Source of the DNA: Micromonospora sp. MW-13
Lineage (GTDB): Bacteria > Actinomycetota > Actinomycetes > Mycobacteriales > Micromonosporaceae
DNA length: 64,000 nt
Direction of reading: 5' to 3'
Assembly: GCF_003434305.1 (NCBI RefSeq)
Contig: NZ_QKKX01000058.1
Location: forward strand, 28,790-92,789
In this document: positions 25,712 through 34,154 of the stretch, in pieces
Layout of the letters: each line of letters opens with the position of its first letter
How positions within the stretch are numbered: the first letter of the stretch is position 1
Notes under the pieces: model-generated
The model's input: the letters and a program-made list of their open reading frames with translations, nothing else
What the model was told of the DNA's origin: nothing
Databases searched by the model: none
Translations under genes and position numbers: made by a program

Positions 25712-26113
25712 TCAGCTTGCGGCGGGGCGGTGTCGGCGGAACAGGCGGACGCCGGCGCTGACCGCGGTGGTGCCCGCCGCCATCCCGAACAGGACCAGGA
25801 GCGCACCGACCGCCCACAGGCCGGAGTCGTCGCTCGTCGCCGCCTGCCACGCCCAGGCCACGGTGAAGGCCACCGTCATGACCGGTGCCACCAGCCAGGG
25901 GCTGAGCGTCCAGCCGCCGACGGCGGCGATCACCACCAGGGACAGGACGCACCCGACGACCTGCCACACCTCGTACGGGCCGCTGACCGAGTCGGTCACC
26001 GGGTCGACCGTGTACTCCGTGTCCCAGCCGAGCCAGGCCCACCAGGTTCCGACCGTCGCCACCGCGAGGACCAAGCCACCGAGCAGAGCACGCGTACGCG
26101 TCGAGGTATGCAC
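25712..26113 (-). CDS. Hypothetical membrane protein, four helices
   Basis: A 133-residue protein from GTG 26113, which has GGAAGG about 8 bases upstream. Four hydrophobic segments are visible: LLGGLVLAVATVGTWWAWLG, VVGCVLSLVVIAAVGGW, LVAPVMTVAFTVAWAW and LWAVGALLVLFGMAAGTTAV. No catalytic motif is seen. It lies upstream of the nuclease module on the same strand with a 126-base gap; no functional link is evident. Confidence 0.7.
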   Translation of the reverse strand: MHTSTRTRALLGGLVLAVATVGTWWAWLGWDTEYTVDPVTDSVSGPYEVWQVVGCVLSLVVIAAVGGWTLSPWLVAPVMTVAFTVAWAWQAATSDDSGLWAVGALLVLFGMAAGTTAVSAGVRLFRRHRPAAS

Positions 26114-26325
26114 GACACGATCCTTCCCTGGCGAACCGCGCGACGGATGAGCACCCCCACCCACCACCCCATGCCCACACCCGAACGCAACCCGTAGGCG
26201 GCCGATCACCGCGGCCACGCGCCGGCAGCCCCGGATGGATCAGCTCGCCTCGATCAGCCAGACTCGGCCGTACCCTCGCTCGTCACGGAAGTGGATCCGG
26301 GCCCCTCGGCACAAGCCTGGTGCGC

Positions 26326-26616
26326 ATGTCACACACCCTCCCGATCTGGCTGGTCGGCGGCCTGCTGCTGGTGGGTGCCGGCTTCGTGACGGCCCTGCTG
26401 CCCTGGTGGCGGGCCCGGGCGCAGGCGCACCGGACCGCCTGGTCCACCGCCCGCGCGGAGATCGACAGTGCGGCCGTCACCCGGGACGCGGCAGCGTCCC
26501 GGGTGCCCGAGGCCGAGCAGTTGCTCACCCGCGCCGAACTGATCGCCGGTGGGCGCGGGGGGACGGGTCGCCGTCGTCCTCAGCGGGGGTCGAGGAGGGG
26601 TCGGCCGGCGAGCTGA
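26326..26616 (+). CDS. Small single-pass membrane protein, possibly frameshifted
   Basis: A 96-residue product from ATG 26326 (a GTG at 26320 is also in frame). One membrane segment (LPIWLVGGLLLVGAGFVTALL) is followed by a charged helix RAQAHRTAWSTARAEIDSAA and SRVPEAEQLLTRAELIAGGR. The last 20 residues are only Arg/Gly/Pro/Ser, as expected after a frameshift. The neighbouring frame opens into sensible protein from about 26600 (next entry), so the two may once have been one gene. Family not recognised with confidence. Confidence 0.5.
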   Translation: MSHTLPIWLVGGLLLVGAGFVTALLPWWRARAQAHRTAWSTARAEIDSAAVTRDAAASRVPEAEQLLTRAELIAGGRGGTGRRRPQRGSRRGRPAS

Positions 26617-26627
26617 GCGACGCGACC

Positions 26628-27188
26628 GTGCCCTCGGTCGCCGAGATGACCGCGCTGGTGGCCGCCGACCCCGTGGTGCGGCTCCCCGGGTCGGTCGCGC
26701 GGTGGAACGAGCAGCGGGTACGGGAGGCCATCGGGAACCAGCAGGTCCGCATCCTGGTCGCGCCGCCCGGGCTCGACAAGGACGTACGCGACCGGGTCCG
26801 GGACGTGAAGAACGCGACCCTCCGGGTGATCGGCACCGAGGTGAGCGGCGGCCTCTACCAGGCCGTCGCCGACGATTTGCCCGGCTGGCGCGCCCAGTTC
26901 GCCACCGGTGACGTGACGGATCTGCGCGGGCTCACCGAGCGCGTCGACGCGCTGAGCCTGCGCCGAGTCCGGGCCAGGGTCCTCACCGCATGCCAGGACC
27001 GGTGCGAACGCACCAGAACAGCGTTGCCGCCCTCTCACCCGCTTGCTTCGCCTTCACACGCGTCTTCCTGCCCGACGAACCGCCCTGACCGGAGCCCTGC
27101 TGATCGAAGCCGCACTCGCCGCCGCCACCAGCAGACCTCACTGACAGCGTCCAAGGCCCCCGGAGGCACCACCATGCGAACCAGATGA
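26628..27188 (+). CDS. Hypothetical protein, C terminus probably degenerate
   Basis: Up to 186 codons from GTG 26628 (ATG 26646 is an alternative). The first 110 residues read like real protein: VRILVAPPGLDKDVRDRVRD, then LRVIGTEVSGGLYQAVAD and WRAQFATGDVTDLRGL. After about residue 125 the sequence becomes Ser/Thr/Pro/Arg-rich with no structure (TALPPSHPLASPSHASS), suggesting truncation or decay. There is no membrane segment and no known motif. Its relation to the preceding small membrane protein is unclear. Confidence 0.4.
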   Translation: MPSVAEMTALVAADPVVRLPGSVARWNEQRVREAIGNQQVRILVAPPGLDKDVRDRVRDVKNATLRVIGTEVSGGLYQAVADDLPGWRAQFATGDVTDLRGLTERVDALSLRRVRARVLTACQDRCERTRTALPPSHPLASPSHASSCPTNRPDRSPADRSRTRRRHQQTSLTASKAPGGTTMRTR

Positions 27189-27286
27189 TGATCGTGGCCG
27201 GCGAGCCGCTTCCGCTACATCCGCGCTGCTCCAGCGCTTGATCGACAGCCCAGCACGGCGCAGGACTCACACACAACCCTATCCGG

Positions 27287-27304
27287 TTGTACAATTTCTT
27301 GTAC
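27287..27304. promoter_or_regulatory. YefM-type operator: two TGTAC(A) motifs
   Basis: The palindrome TTGTACAA (27287-27294) is followed by TTGTACG (27299-27305), so the TGTACA-like cores have centres 12 bases apart. YefM antitoxins are known to bind adjacent palindromes with TGTACA cores. The site lies 20 bases upstream of the antitoxin start, overlapping the expected promoter, so the pair should be autorepressed. Confidence 0.7.
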
Positions 27305-27323
27305 GCCATGCTCGGGAGGCATC

Positions 27324-27608
27324 ATGCGCACCGTCCCCTACTCAGAAGTCCGGCAGAACCTGGCCAAGATGCTCGACCATGTTGTGGACGACGCCGAGGA
27401 AGTCGTGGTCACCCGCTCCGGCCGTGAGGCCGCCGTCATCATCTCGCTGCGTGAGTACGAGTCGCTGAAGGAGACGGCGTACCTGATGGCCAGCCCCGCC
27501 AACGCGCGCCGTCTGAACGAAGCCGTCGAAGAACTGCGCAACGGGGGTGGGGAGATGCACGACCTGATCGACCCCGATGCCAGTCCAGGCGAGGCCTCGG
27601 CGGCGTGA
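27324..27608 (+). CDS. yefM: Antitoxin of the Phd/YefM family
   Basis: A 94-residue antitoxin. The start MRTVPYSEVRQNLAKMLDHV and AEEVVVTRSGREAAVIISL are the DNA-binding Phd/YefM fold. The C-terminal acidic helix (ARRLNEAVEELRNGGGEMHD) is the part that wraps the toxin in this family. GGGAGG stands just upstream of the ATG. Its stop overlaps the toxin start. Confidence 0.93.
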   Translation: MRTVPYSEVRQNLAKMLDHVVDDAEEVVVTRSGREAAVIISLREYESLKETAYLMASPANARRLNEAVEELRNGGGEMHDLIDPDASPGEASAA

Positions 27609-27859
27609 AGGTCCAGTTCGCCAGCCGGGGCTGGGAGGACTATCTGGCCTGGCAACGGGATCGCCAGATGCTCAAGCGGGTGAACACCCTGATCGAGGAC
27701 ATCCGACGCAACGGCCACCAGGGCATCGGCAAACCGGAGCAACTCCGCGGCAACTGGTCGGGGTTCTGGTCGAGACGCATTGATCAGGAACACCGCCTGG
27801 TGTACCGGATCGTCGATGACACAGTGCAGATAGCGCAGTGCCGCTACCACTACGAATGA
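27605..27859 (+). CDS. yoeB: Toxin of the YoeB/Txe family (ribosome-dependent mRNA endonuclease)
   Basis: An 84-residue toxin translated from GTG 27605, which overlaps the antitoxin stop. It has the YoeB pattern: FASRGWEDYLAWQ, LIEDIRRNGHQGIGKPEQL, and EHRLVYRIVDDTVQIAQCRYHY. The C-terminal His-Tyr pair and the Glu of GKPEQL correspond to catalytic residues of E. coli YoeB. When freed from YefM such toxins cut mRNA at the ribosomal A site. The gene appears intact. Confidence 0.93.
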   Translation: MKVQFASRGWEDYLAWQRDRQMLKRVNTLIEDIRRNGHQGIGKPEQLRGNWSGFWSRRIDQEHRLVYRIVDDTVQIAQCRYHYE

Positions 27860-27936
27860 CGTCGCCCAACCACCCCACGTGCACCGGATGGTGTTCCTGG
27901 CGGCTCTCCCGGCAGATGGAGAGTCGCCAGGAATGT

Positions 27937-29320
27937 TCAACGTAATGGGGTCCTCACCGTGGCGATGAGGTCTCTTGCGTCGTGACAGAATCGACGGACA
28001 GCGGGAGTGCGCCGATAGGGAGTAAGCGCGCCGACCAGGTTGCGAACGTGCTTAATGCACCTGGCGGAGGTGACCTGTCCAGTCAGGGTCTGTACCGCCT
28101 GGTCACCGAGGGCGAGCGCCTTGTCCAACTCGGGCTGCTCCTGCTGGACGTATGTGGTCGCGAGCAGCGCGTTGCGCAATGCGCCCTCGCGGGTGCACTC
28201 GTTGCCCTGTAGCCGCAACGCGGTCCGCAGGTGATCACGGGCGCGTGGCCAGTCTTCGAGCTTGATGAAGCAGTAGCCGGCCTGGGCATGAGCCTGCGCC
28301 TCGTTGACCCAGTAGGACCAGTCGGGGTCGCCGTGCTCCGGCCGGCTGTCGGTGAACCGGCCGAATGCGTTGTCGAGTGCGCGGCGAGTGTCGGTCACCG
28401 ACCGGTTGTTGGCGTACGCCTCGGCGGCCCGTAGATCGAGAATCGCCGCCACCTTCGGGCTCGTAGTGGGGTAGCTGGCTCGCGCGGTCTCGGCGAGGGT
28501 CACGGCCTGGCGGAGCTGACCGATGTCCTTGGCCTGGCAGGACATGAACCCGAGGATGTTCGCGCCGAGCCCACGATCGCCGGCCGCGTTGGCCTGGTAG
28601 AGGCCTGCGATCCAGAACCGTTGCGCCTGGGTGTGGTGGCCGTCGTCGAAGGACAGCCAGCCGGCGAGGCGCAGCAGCTCACCGGCGGTGGCGTGGAGGC
28701 GTCGGCCGACGGTGTCGGTGTAACTGCGCTCTCGCAGCACCCCGACCACCGTGCCCAGGTGCTGGCGGACCAGCCCCAGGGTTTGGCCGCTGCCGAGGTG
28801 GTCGTCCATGCGTCGCAGGCTGGCTGTCACCGCATCCAGGTGGTCGACGACCTCGCCGGACAAGTGGCGGCCCGTGGTCGACGCGATGTGTTGCGGCGCT
28901 TGGGCGATCAGCCACTCGTGCGCCGGTGACGTCAGTGCGGAACCGAGCAGAGTGAGGAACATCCGTCGGTGCATCATTCCCTCAGATTCGTCGGTGCATC
29001 ATTCCCTCAGATTCGTGGACCACCTCGGCCGCCCGCAAGGCCCCGGCCGAGGACCAGGGCAGATGCAGACCGGCAGAGGCGGGTACGGCCTCGACCCCGT
29101 CGTCCGGCCAACCCAGTTCATCGACACTGATCGTCCGCTGCAACTGCTCGGACAACAGCGCCGTGGTCAGCGATGGCCACGGACTGCGGGGAACATCGCC
29201 CTTCTTCCACTTGTACGGCGTCTTGAGGTGCAGCCGCTCCGTGCGCCCGTGCCGTTCAGCGCACTCGTTAAGGCGTCGAGCGAGATGCTCCGGCTGCCAG
29301 CCCTGAAGCGCCGACGTCAG
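27937..29320 (-). pseudogene. Helix-turn-helix regulator with repeat domain, broken by a 25-bp duplication
   Basis: The N-terminal part (29320 down to 28982) reads LTSALQGWQPEHLARRLNEC, then LHLKTPYKWKKGDVP and VDELGWPDDGVEA, the DNA-binding part of a WhiJ-like Micromonospora-type regulator. The C-terminal part (28977 to 27937, 346 residues) is the helical-repeat domain starting MMHRRMFLTLLGS. The two are in different frames. Deleting one copy of the 25-bp repeat at 28964-29013 joins them exactly; as it stands the upstream frame stops at 28982-28984. The expected start codon is CTG at 29320, with an in-frame TAG seven codons earlier. The C-terminal half could still be made by re-initiation at ATG 28977, preceded by GAGGG. 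Confidence 0.85.
28964..29013. repeat. Perfect 25-bp tandem duplication
   Basis: Copies at 28964-28988 and 28989-29013 are identical. Twenty-five is not a multiple of three, so the duplication shifts the reading frame of the regulator gene that contains it. Each copy carries, on the minus strand, a GAGGG site and two ATG codons. Confidence 0.95.
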
Positions 29321-29400
29321 AGGCTCGCGCGCATGCCTGCGACGCCGCTACAGAATGTCACCACCGAAAGTGAGCCAGAGCCGTTGGCGAGACAGTCCCT

Positions 29401-30594
29401 TCACCGGACGGTGACGATGACCGACTCGGCCTCGCCGACGCCGCCGCAGATGGTGACCAGGCCCCTCCCCCCGCCCCGCCGGCGCAGCTCGTTGATCATC
29501 GTCATCACCAGCCGGCCGCCCGTCGCGCCCGTGGGGTGACCGACCGCGACGGCGCCGCCGTTGACGTTCGTCCGCTCGCGCAGCCGCAGCGCCCCGGCCC
29601 GGTCCCCGCCCGCCAGGGCAAGGGTGGTGACCAGGGGCACCGCCGCGAACGCCTCGTTGACCTCGATCAGGTCGATGTCCTCGATGGCCAGGCCGGCCCG
29701 GGCCAGTGCCCGCTGGGCCGCCCGCGCGGGCATCGACGCCAGGCGCTGCGGATCGCCGGACACCTGGGCGCACGCGCTGATGGTGGCCAGGCCGGTGGTA
29801 CCGCGCCGCGCCGCCTCCGCCGTACCGGCCAGCACCAGGGCCACCGCGCCGGTACTCATGTTGGGCGCGTTGCCCGCCGTCACCGTGGCGCTGCCGTAGA
29901 CCGTCGGCAGCGCGGCCAGTTGCTGTGCTGTGGTGTCGGGCCGCGGTACCTCGTCGGCGGCCAGCCGGACGGGGCGGCCGGTCCGGTCCGGCACGTCCAC
30001 CGGCACGATCTCGTCGTCGAAGCAGCCGCGGGCCAGGGCGTCCGCGTACCGTTGCTGGCTGCGCAGCGCCCAGTCGTCCTGTTCGGCGCGGTCCACCCCG
30101 TACTCGGTGGCCTCGGCGCCGGCCTGCACGGCCCGGGGCACCCCCGTGTGCGGGCAGGCGACGACGAGCTGGTCGGTGAGCACGATGTCACCGATCCGGT
30201 TGCCGAAGCGGGCCGCGTGCACGAAGTACGGTACCCGGCTCAGGTTCTCCACGGCGCCGGCGACGCTCAGCGCGGTGTCGTTCAGCCGCAGTCCCCGGCT
30301 GGCCAGCGTGATCGCCGCCAGCGACGAGCAGCAGGCCCGGTCGACGGTGTACGCGACCTTCTCCTCGGGGATGCCGGCCCGCAGCAGCACCTGCCGGGCC
30401 ACCGAGCGCTCGGAGCCGGGGAAGTTCACCCCGAACGCCAGCTCGTCGACGTCCGCGCCGGTCAGCCCGGCGCGGTGCAGCACGGCGCCCACCGGGATCG
30501 CGCCGAGGTCGGGCAGGGGCAGGTCACGAAGGGCGCCGCCGAAGCGGCCGAACGGGGTACGGGCCGTGGCGAGGACGACAACGTCGTCGGTCAT
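29401..30594 (-). CDS. Thiolase (acetyl-CoA acyltransferase family)
   Basis: A 397-residue thiolase and last gene of the catabolic operon. Catalytic Cys in VDRACCSSLAAITLAS (near residue 90), then NVNGGAVAVGHPTGATG with the His, and the second Cys region ICGGVGEAESVIV, here lacking the usual Cys-Gly-Gly-Gly wording but retaining Cys. VNEAFAAVPL is also conserved. It would cleave a 3-ketoacyl-CoA with CoA at the end of a beta-oxidation round. ATG 30594 has GAGGAAG upstream and overlaps the stop of the preceding acyl-CoA dehydrogenase by 4 bases. Confidence 0.93.
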   Translation of the reverse strand: MTDDVVVLATARTPFGRFGGALRDLPLPDLGAIPVGAVLHRAGLTGADVDELAFGVNFPGSERSVARQVLLRAGIPEEKVAYTVDRACCSSLAAITLASRGLRLNDTALSVAGAVENLSRVPYFVHAARFGNRIGDIVLTDQLVVACPHTGVPRAVQAGAEATEYGVDRAEQDDWALRSQQRYADALARGCFDDEIVPVDVPDRTGRPVRLAADEVPRPDTTAQQLAALPTVYGSATVTAGNAPNMSTGAVALVLAGTAEAARRGTTGLATISACAQVSGDPQRLASMPARAAQRALARAGLAIEDIDLIEVNEAFAAVPLVTTLALAGGDRAGALRLRERTNVNGGAVAVGHPTGATGGRLVMTMINELRRRGGGRGLVTICGGVGEAESVIVTVR

Positions 30595-31511
30595 GGAAAC
30601 TTCCTCTCGAAGACGTCGGCGGTCCACGCCGCCCTGCGGTACGGGGCCAGCGCCTGGGTACGCAAAAGCGCGACGCGCCGCCCGTACCAGGCCACGCCGC
30701 CCTCTTCGGTGAACGCCATCGCGCCGTACGCCTGGAAGGTGTGGTATGTCGCGGTACGGGCCGCCCGGGCGGCGGAAAGGACGGCGGCGCGGGCGGCGCG
30801 GGCGGCGTCCGCGCCGCCCTCCGCCAGCCGGGACGCCGCCCGGCTGGTCAGGGCCCGCGCGGCGGCCAGTTCGATGTCGGCCTCGGCGAGCGGGAAGGCC
30901 ACGCCCTGGAAGTCGCCCAGCGGCCGGCGGAACTGGTGGCGGCTGGCCACGTACTCGGCGGCGTCCCGAACCAGCCGGGCGCCGGCCCCGACGAGTTGCG
31001 CGGCGAGCGCCAGGTCACCCAGGGCGAGCGCGCCGCACTCGTCGGGGACGCGCCGGCGGGGTGTCAGCGGCACCTCGGCCCACAGCTCACCGGTGAGCAT
31101 CGGTGCCGGCACCGCCTCGCCGGCCGGCGCACACTCCCAGAGGCCGTCGTCGGTGAGCGCGAAGAACACGGTGGCGCGGTGTCCCCAGGGCAGCGGGCCG
31201 CCGGTACCCACGGTGGCGATGCCGTCCGGCGGCGGTTCGGCGGCGGCGCGGGTCGCCAGGACGGTCTCCCAGAGCGGGCCGGGGCAGCCGAGGCCGCCCA
31301 GCTCCTCCATGACGGCGGCGATCTCGCCGGCCGCCTCGGTGCCCTCGGCCGCGAGGCCGAGGAACCCGATGTCGGCGAGGTCCTGCCAGGTCCGCTCGGG
31401 AAACCCGTCGCCGGGCAGGTGACGCCAACCCTCCTCGTGGCGCCGGCACAGCGTGCGCACCGCCTCCGCGAACTCGCGCGGCTGCTGGCCGTAGTCCACC
31501 TCAAGCGTCAC
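30591..31511 (-). CDS. Acyl-CoA dehydrogenase family protein, short
   Basis: A 306-residue protein from GTG 31511. It is shorter than the usual 380 residues because the middle beta domain is reduced. C-terminal features are typical: ASRHQFRRPLGDFQGVAFPL and AMAFTEEGGVAWYGRR. The catalytic glutamate position cannot be assigned confidently. Such short members often form heteromeric complexes with a full-length partner in steroid and side-chain degradation; the full-length acyl-CoA dehydrogenase encoded two genes upstream (33048-34154) is a candidate. It overlaps the ligase stop by 11 bases. Confidence 0.85.
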   Translation of the reverse strand: MTLEVDYGQQPREFAEAVRTLCRRHEEGWRHLPGDGFPERTWQDLADIGFLGLAAEGTEAAGEIAAVMEELGGLGCPGPLWETVLATRAAAEPPPDGIATVGTGGPLPWGHRATVFFALTDDGLWECAPAGEAVPAPMLTGELWAEVPLTPRRRVPDECGALALGDLALAAQLVGAGARLVRDAAEYVASRHQFRRPLGDFQGVAFPLAEADIELAAARALTSRAASRLAEGGADAARAARAAVLSAARAARTATYHTFQAYGAMAFTEEGGVAWYGRRVALLRTQALAPYRRAAWTADVFERKFP

Positions 31512-33051
31512 GGGTGACCTCCCGTAGGGCACGTTTGTCCACCTTCATCGCCGGGGTCACCGGCAGTGCGTCGAGCACGTGGAACCGGCGCGGCACCTTG
31601 TACCCGGCCAGGGCGGCGCGGCAGTGCTCGCGCAGCCCGTCGGGATCCACGCCGCCACCGGGGTGTGGCACGACGGCGGCCTCCACCCGTTCGCCCCACA
31701 GCGGGTCGTCCACGCCGAACACCGCGACCTGGTGGACCTGCGGATGCCGGGCGATCACGTTCTCCACCTCGATCGGGAAGACGTTCTCGCCCCCCGAGAT
31801 GACCATGTCCTTGGCGCGGCCGGCCAGGTGGAGGAAGCCGTCCTCGTCGAGCCAGCCGAGGTCGCCGGAGCGGATCGCGCCGTCGACCGCCGTGGCCCGG
31901 GTCTGTTCCGGCCGCGCCCAGTACCCGGACATCTGCCACGGCGCGCGGACCAGGACCTCACCGACGCCGCCCCGGGGCACGTCGTGGCCGGCGTCGTCGA
32001 CGATGCGGATCGACACGCCCGGCACCGGGCGACCCAGCCCCCGGTCGACGCCGTCCTCCTGTTCCCAGGAGCGGACCCGGGCCACCGCGCCGAACTCGGT
32101 GGCGCCGTACCCGGTGATCAGGTGGGCCCGCGGAAACGCGGCGCGCAGCCGACCGGGGAAGGCCGGCACGCTGGCTGTGGAGCCGAACAGCACCCGGCGG
32201 ATCGAGGCACCGTGCTCCGCGCCGAAGCCGGGATGCTCCAGCAGCCGCACCAACGCGGTGGGTGCGCCGAACAGCCGGGTGGGCCGGCCGGTGGCGAGCG
32301 CGTCGAGGACAGCGGCCTCGTCGAAGCGCGGCAGCAGCCAGGCGGTGCCGCCCGCGAACAGGGTCGCGAACACGATCGTGGCGACCGCGATGTGGAAGAA
32401 CGGGGAGAAGTACAGCTCCACGTCGGTGCGCCGGATCTCCATCTGCGCCTGGCAGGACGCGGCGTACTGGTACAGCGCCGAGTGGGTCCAGGTGGCGCCC
32501 TTCGGTTCGCCGGTGGTGCCGCCGGTACCGATGATCATCGCGGCCGACTCGTCGCGGAACGCGGGCGACGACGAGGCGGACGACGACGAGGCGGGCGACG
32601 ACGGGGGCGGCGACGACGGGGCCGGCGTCACGACGGTCAGCGACATCCGGTCGGTCAACGGCCCGGCAGCGCCGGCCGAGGGCAGCGTGGCCAGGCCGCA
32701 GCCCAGCCTGGCGGCCAGCTCGGTGGCGGGTTCGGCGGCCAGCAACTGGGCCGGGCGGAGCGGGGCCAGGAAGGCGTACGCCTCGGGCGGGGCGAGCCGG
32801 ATGTTCAGCGGCACCGCGACCGCCCCGGCGGCCATCACCCCGAACAACGCGGCCAGATGCGGGGCGCCGGGCGCCAGCGCGGTGACCACCCGGTCGCCGG
32901 GGGCGACGCCGAGGGCGCGCAGCGCGGCGGCGTGCTCCTCGATCGCGGTCCACAGTTCCGCGTAGGTGTACTCGCCGACCGGGTCGATCAGCGCCGGCGC
33001 GTTCGGCGCGTGCCGCGCGTGGTCGGCGAGCACGTCCAGGAACCCGGTCAT
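31501..33051 (-). CDS. AMP-forming acyl-CoA ligase
   Basis: A 516-residue ANL-superfamily enzyme. ATP-binding loop IIGTGGTTGEPKGATWTH, then YGATEFGAVARV, SGDLGWLDEDGFLHLAGRAKD and the C-terminal catalytic lysine motif PVTPAMKVDKRALRE. It activates a carboxylic acid to its CoA thioester in the cytosol. A serine- and proline-rich insert (SSPPPSSPASSSSASSS) sits before the ATP loop and is unusual. ATG 33051 overlaps the upstream stop (ATGA). It is the likely entry point of the pathway. Confidence 0.93.
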   Translation of the reverse strand: MTGFLDVLADHARHAPNAPALIDPVGEYTYAELWTAIEEHAAALRALGVAPGDRVVTALAPGAPHLAALFGVMAAGAVAVPLNIRLAPPEAYAFLAPLRPAQLLAAEPATELAARLGCGLATLPSAGAAGPLTDRMSLTVVTPAPSSPPPSSPASSSSASSSPAFRDESAAMIIGTGGTTGEPKGATWTHSALYQYAASCQAQMEIRRTDVELYFSPFFHIAVATIVFATLFAGGTAWLLPRFDEAAVLDALATGRPTRLFGAPTALVRLLEHPGFGAEHGASIRRVLFGSTASVPAFPGRLRAAFPRAHLITGYGATEFGAVARVRSWEQEDGVDRGLGRPVPGVSIRIVDDAGHDVPRGGVGEVLVRAPWQMSGYWARPEQTRATAVDGAIRSGDLGWLDEDGFLHLAGRAKDMVISGGENVFPIEVENVIARHPQVHQVAVFGVDDPLWGERVEAAVVPHPGGGVDPDGLREHCRAALAGYKVPRRFHVLDALPVTPAMKVDKRALREVTRDA

Positions 33052-34154
33052 CGACGTCCTCCCAGCCCGAGCGCCTCGCGGGCCAGCACGCCCAGCATGA
33101 TCTCCGAGGTGCCGCCGGCGATGGTCTCCATGAAGGTCTCGTGCCACAGGAAGCTCGGCGTGCCGGTGCGGGCGGCCCCGGCATCGCCGACGTCGAACGG
33201 CAGCCGCGCGATGCGTTGCAGGGTCCTGCTGCCCAGCAGCTTCGCCCGCGCCGCCTGCGCGGCGCCGTCCTGGCCGGCCTCCAGGGCCGCGAGGGTGCTC
33301 ATGGCCGCCACCTCCACCTCGGCCACGTCCAGCGCGATGTCGGCGATGTCGGCGCGGGTCCGGGCATCGGCCGACCAGCCCCGCTCGCCCGACCAGCGCA
33401 GCAGGTCCTCGAAGTCGCGGCGGACCCGGCCAGGCAGCACCATCAGATGCCGCTCGACGGCCAGCGCGGCCCGGATCAGCCGCCACGCCTCGCCTTCGGC
33501 GCCGATCCGGTTCTCCTGCGGCACGTAGACGCCGTCGAGGCTCACCTCGTTGAGCCGGTGCCCGTCGATGGTGTCGATCGGCCGGATCTGCACCCCGGGC
33601 GCGGTGAGGTCGAGCATCAGCAGGGTGTGACCGCTCTCCGGGGTGCGGCACAGCAGCCACAGGTAGTCGGAGTTGTGCGCGTCGGAGGTCCACCGCTTCT
33701 CGCCGGTGACCCGGTACCCGTCGCCGTCGGGCACCGCCCGGGTGCGCACCCCGGCCAGGTCCGATCCGGCTTCCGGCTCCGAGTATCCCAACGCGAAGCT
33801 GATCTCGCCCAGGCCGATGCCGGGCAGGAACCGGGCCCGCTGCTCGTCCGTGCCGTGCCCGATGATGGTCTTCGCGACGATCCCGGCGGCCAGGTCGGGG
33901 CGGACCGCGCGGGCGTAGGCCAGCTCGTCCCAGACGATGAACTCGGTGGAGGGCCGCGCGCCCTGCCCGCCCCACTCACGCGGCCAGGCCAGCCGCAGCC
34001 AGCCGCGCCGGCCGAGCTCGCGGTACAGCTCGCGGCTGGCGCCGCCGCGGCCGTGGAAGTACTGCATCGGGTCGCGCTGGTGCGCGTGTTCGGCCAGGAA
34101 GACCCGCACCTCGTCGCGCAGGCGCTCCTGGTCGGCGGTGAAGGCCCACCTCAT
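33048..34154 (-). CDS. Acyl-CoA dehydrogenase, full length
   Basis: A 368-residue flavoenzyme. FALGYSEPEAGSDLAGVRTRA and VTGEKRWTSDAHNSDYLWLL form the FAD/substrate core; the C terminus has ETIAGGTSEIMLGVLARE. It introduces a 2,3 double bond into an acyl-CoA and needs an electron-transfer flavoprotein encoded elsewhere. The start overlaps the hydratase stop (ATGA). Probably a partner of the short dehydrogenase at 30591-31511. Confidence 0.93.
   Translation of the reverse strand: MRWAFTADQERLRDEVRVFLAEHAHQRDPMQYFHGRGGASRELYRELGRRGWLRLAWPREWGGQGARPSTEFIVWDELAYARAVRPDLAAGIVAKTIIGHGTDEQRARFLPGIGLGEISFALGYSEPEAGSDLAGVRTRAVPDGDGYRVTGEKRWTSDAHNSDYLWLLCRTPESGHTLLMLDLTAPGVQIRPIDTIDGHRLNEVSLDGVYVPQENRIGAEGEAWRLIRAALAVERHLMVLPGRVRRDFEDLLRWSGERGWSADARTRADIADIALDVAEVEVAAMSTLAALEAGQDGAAQAARAKLLGSRTLQRIARLPFDVGDAGAARTGTPSFLWHETFMETIAGGTSEIMLGVLAREALGLGGRR

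Noticed and set aside
31501..33975. 824-codon frame that would extend the CoA ligase upstream
   Set aside because: The extra N-terminal part overlaps the acyl-CoA dehydrogenase and is low-complexity. The ATG at 33051 gives a normal ligase.
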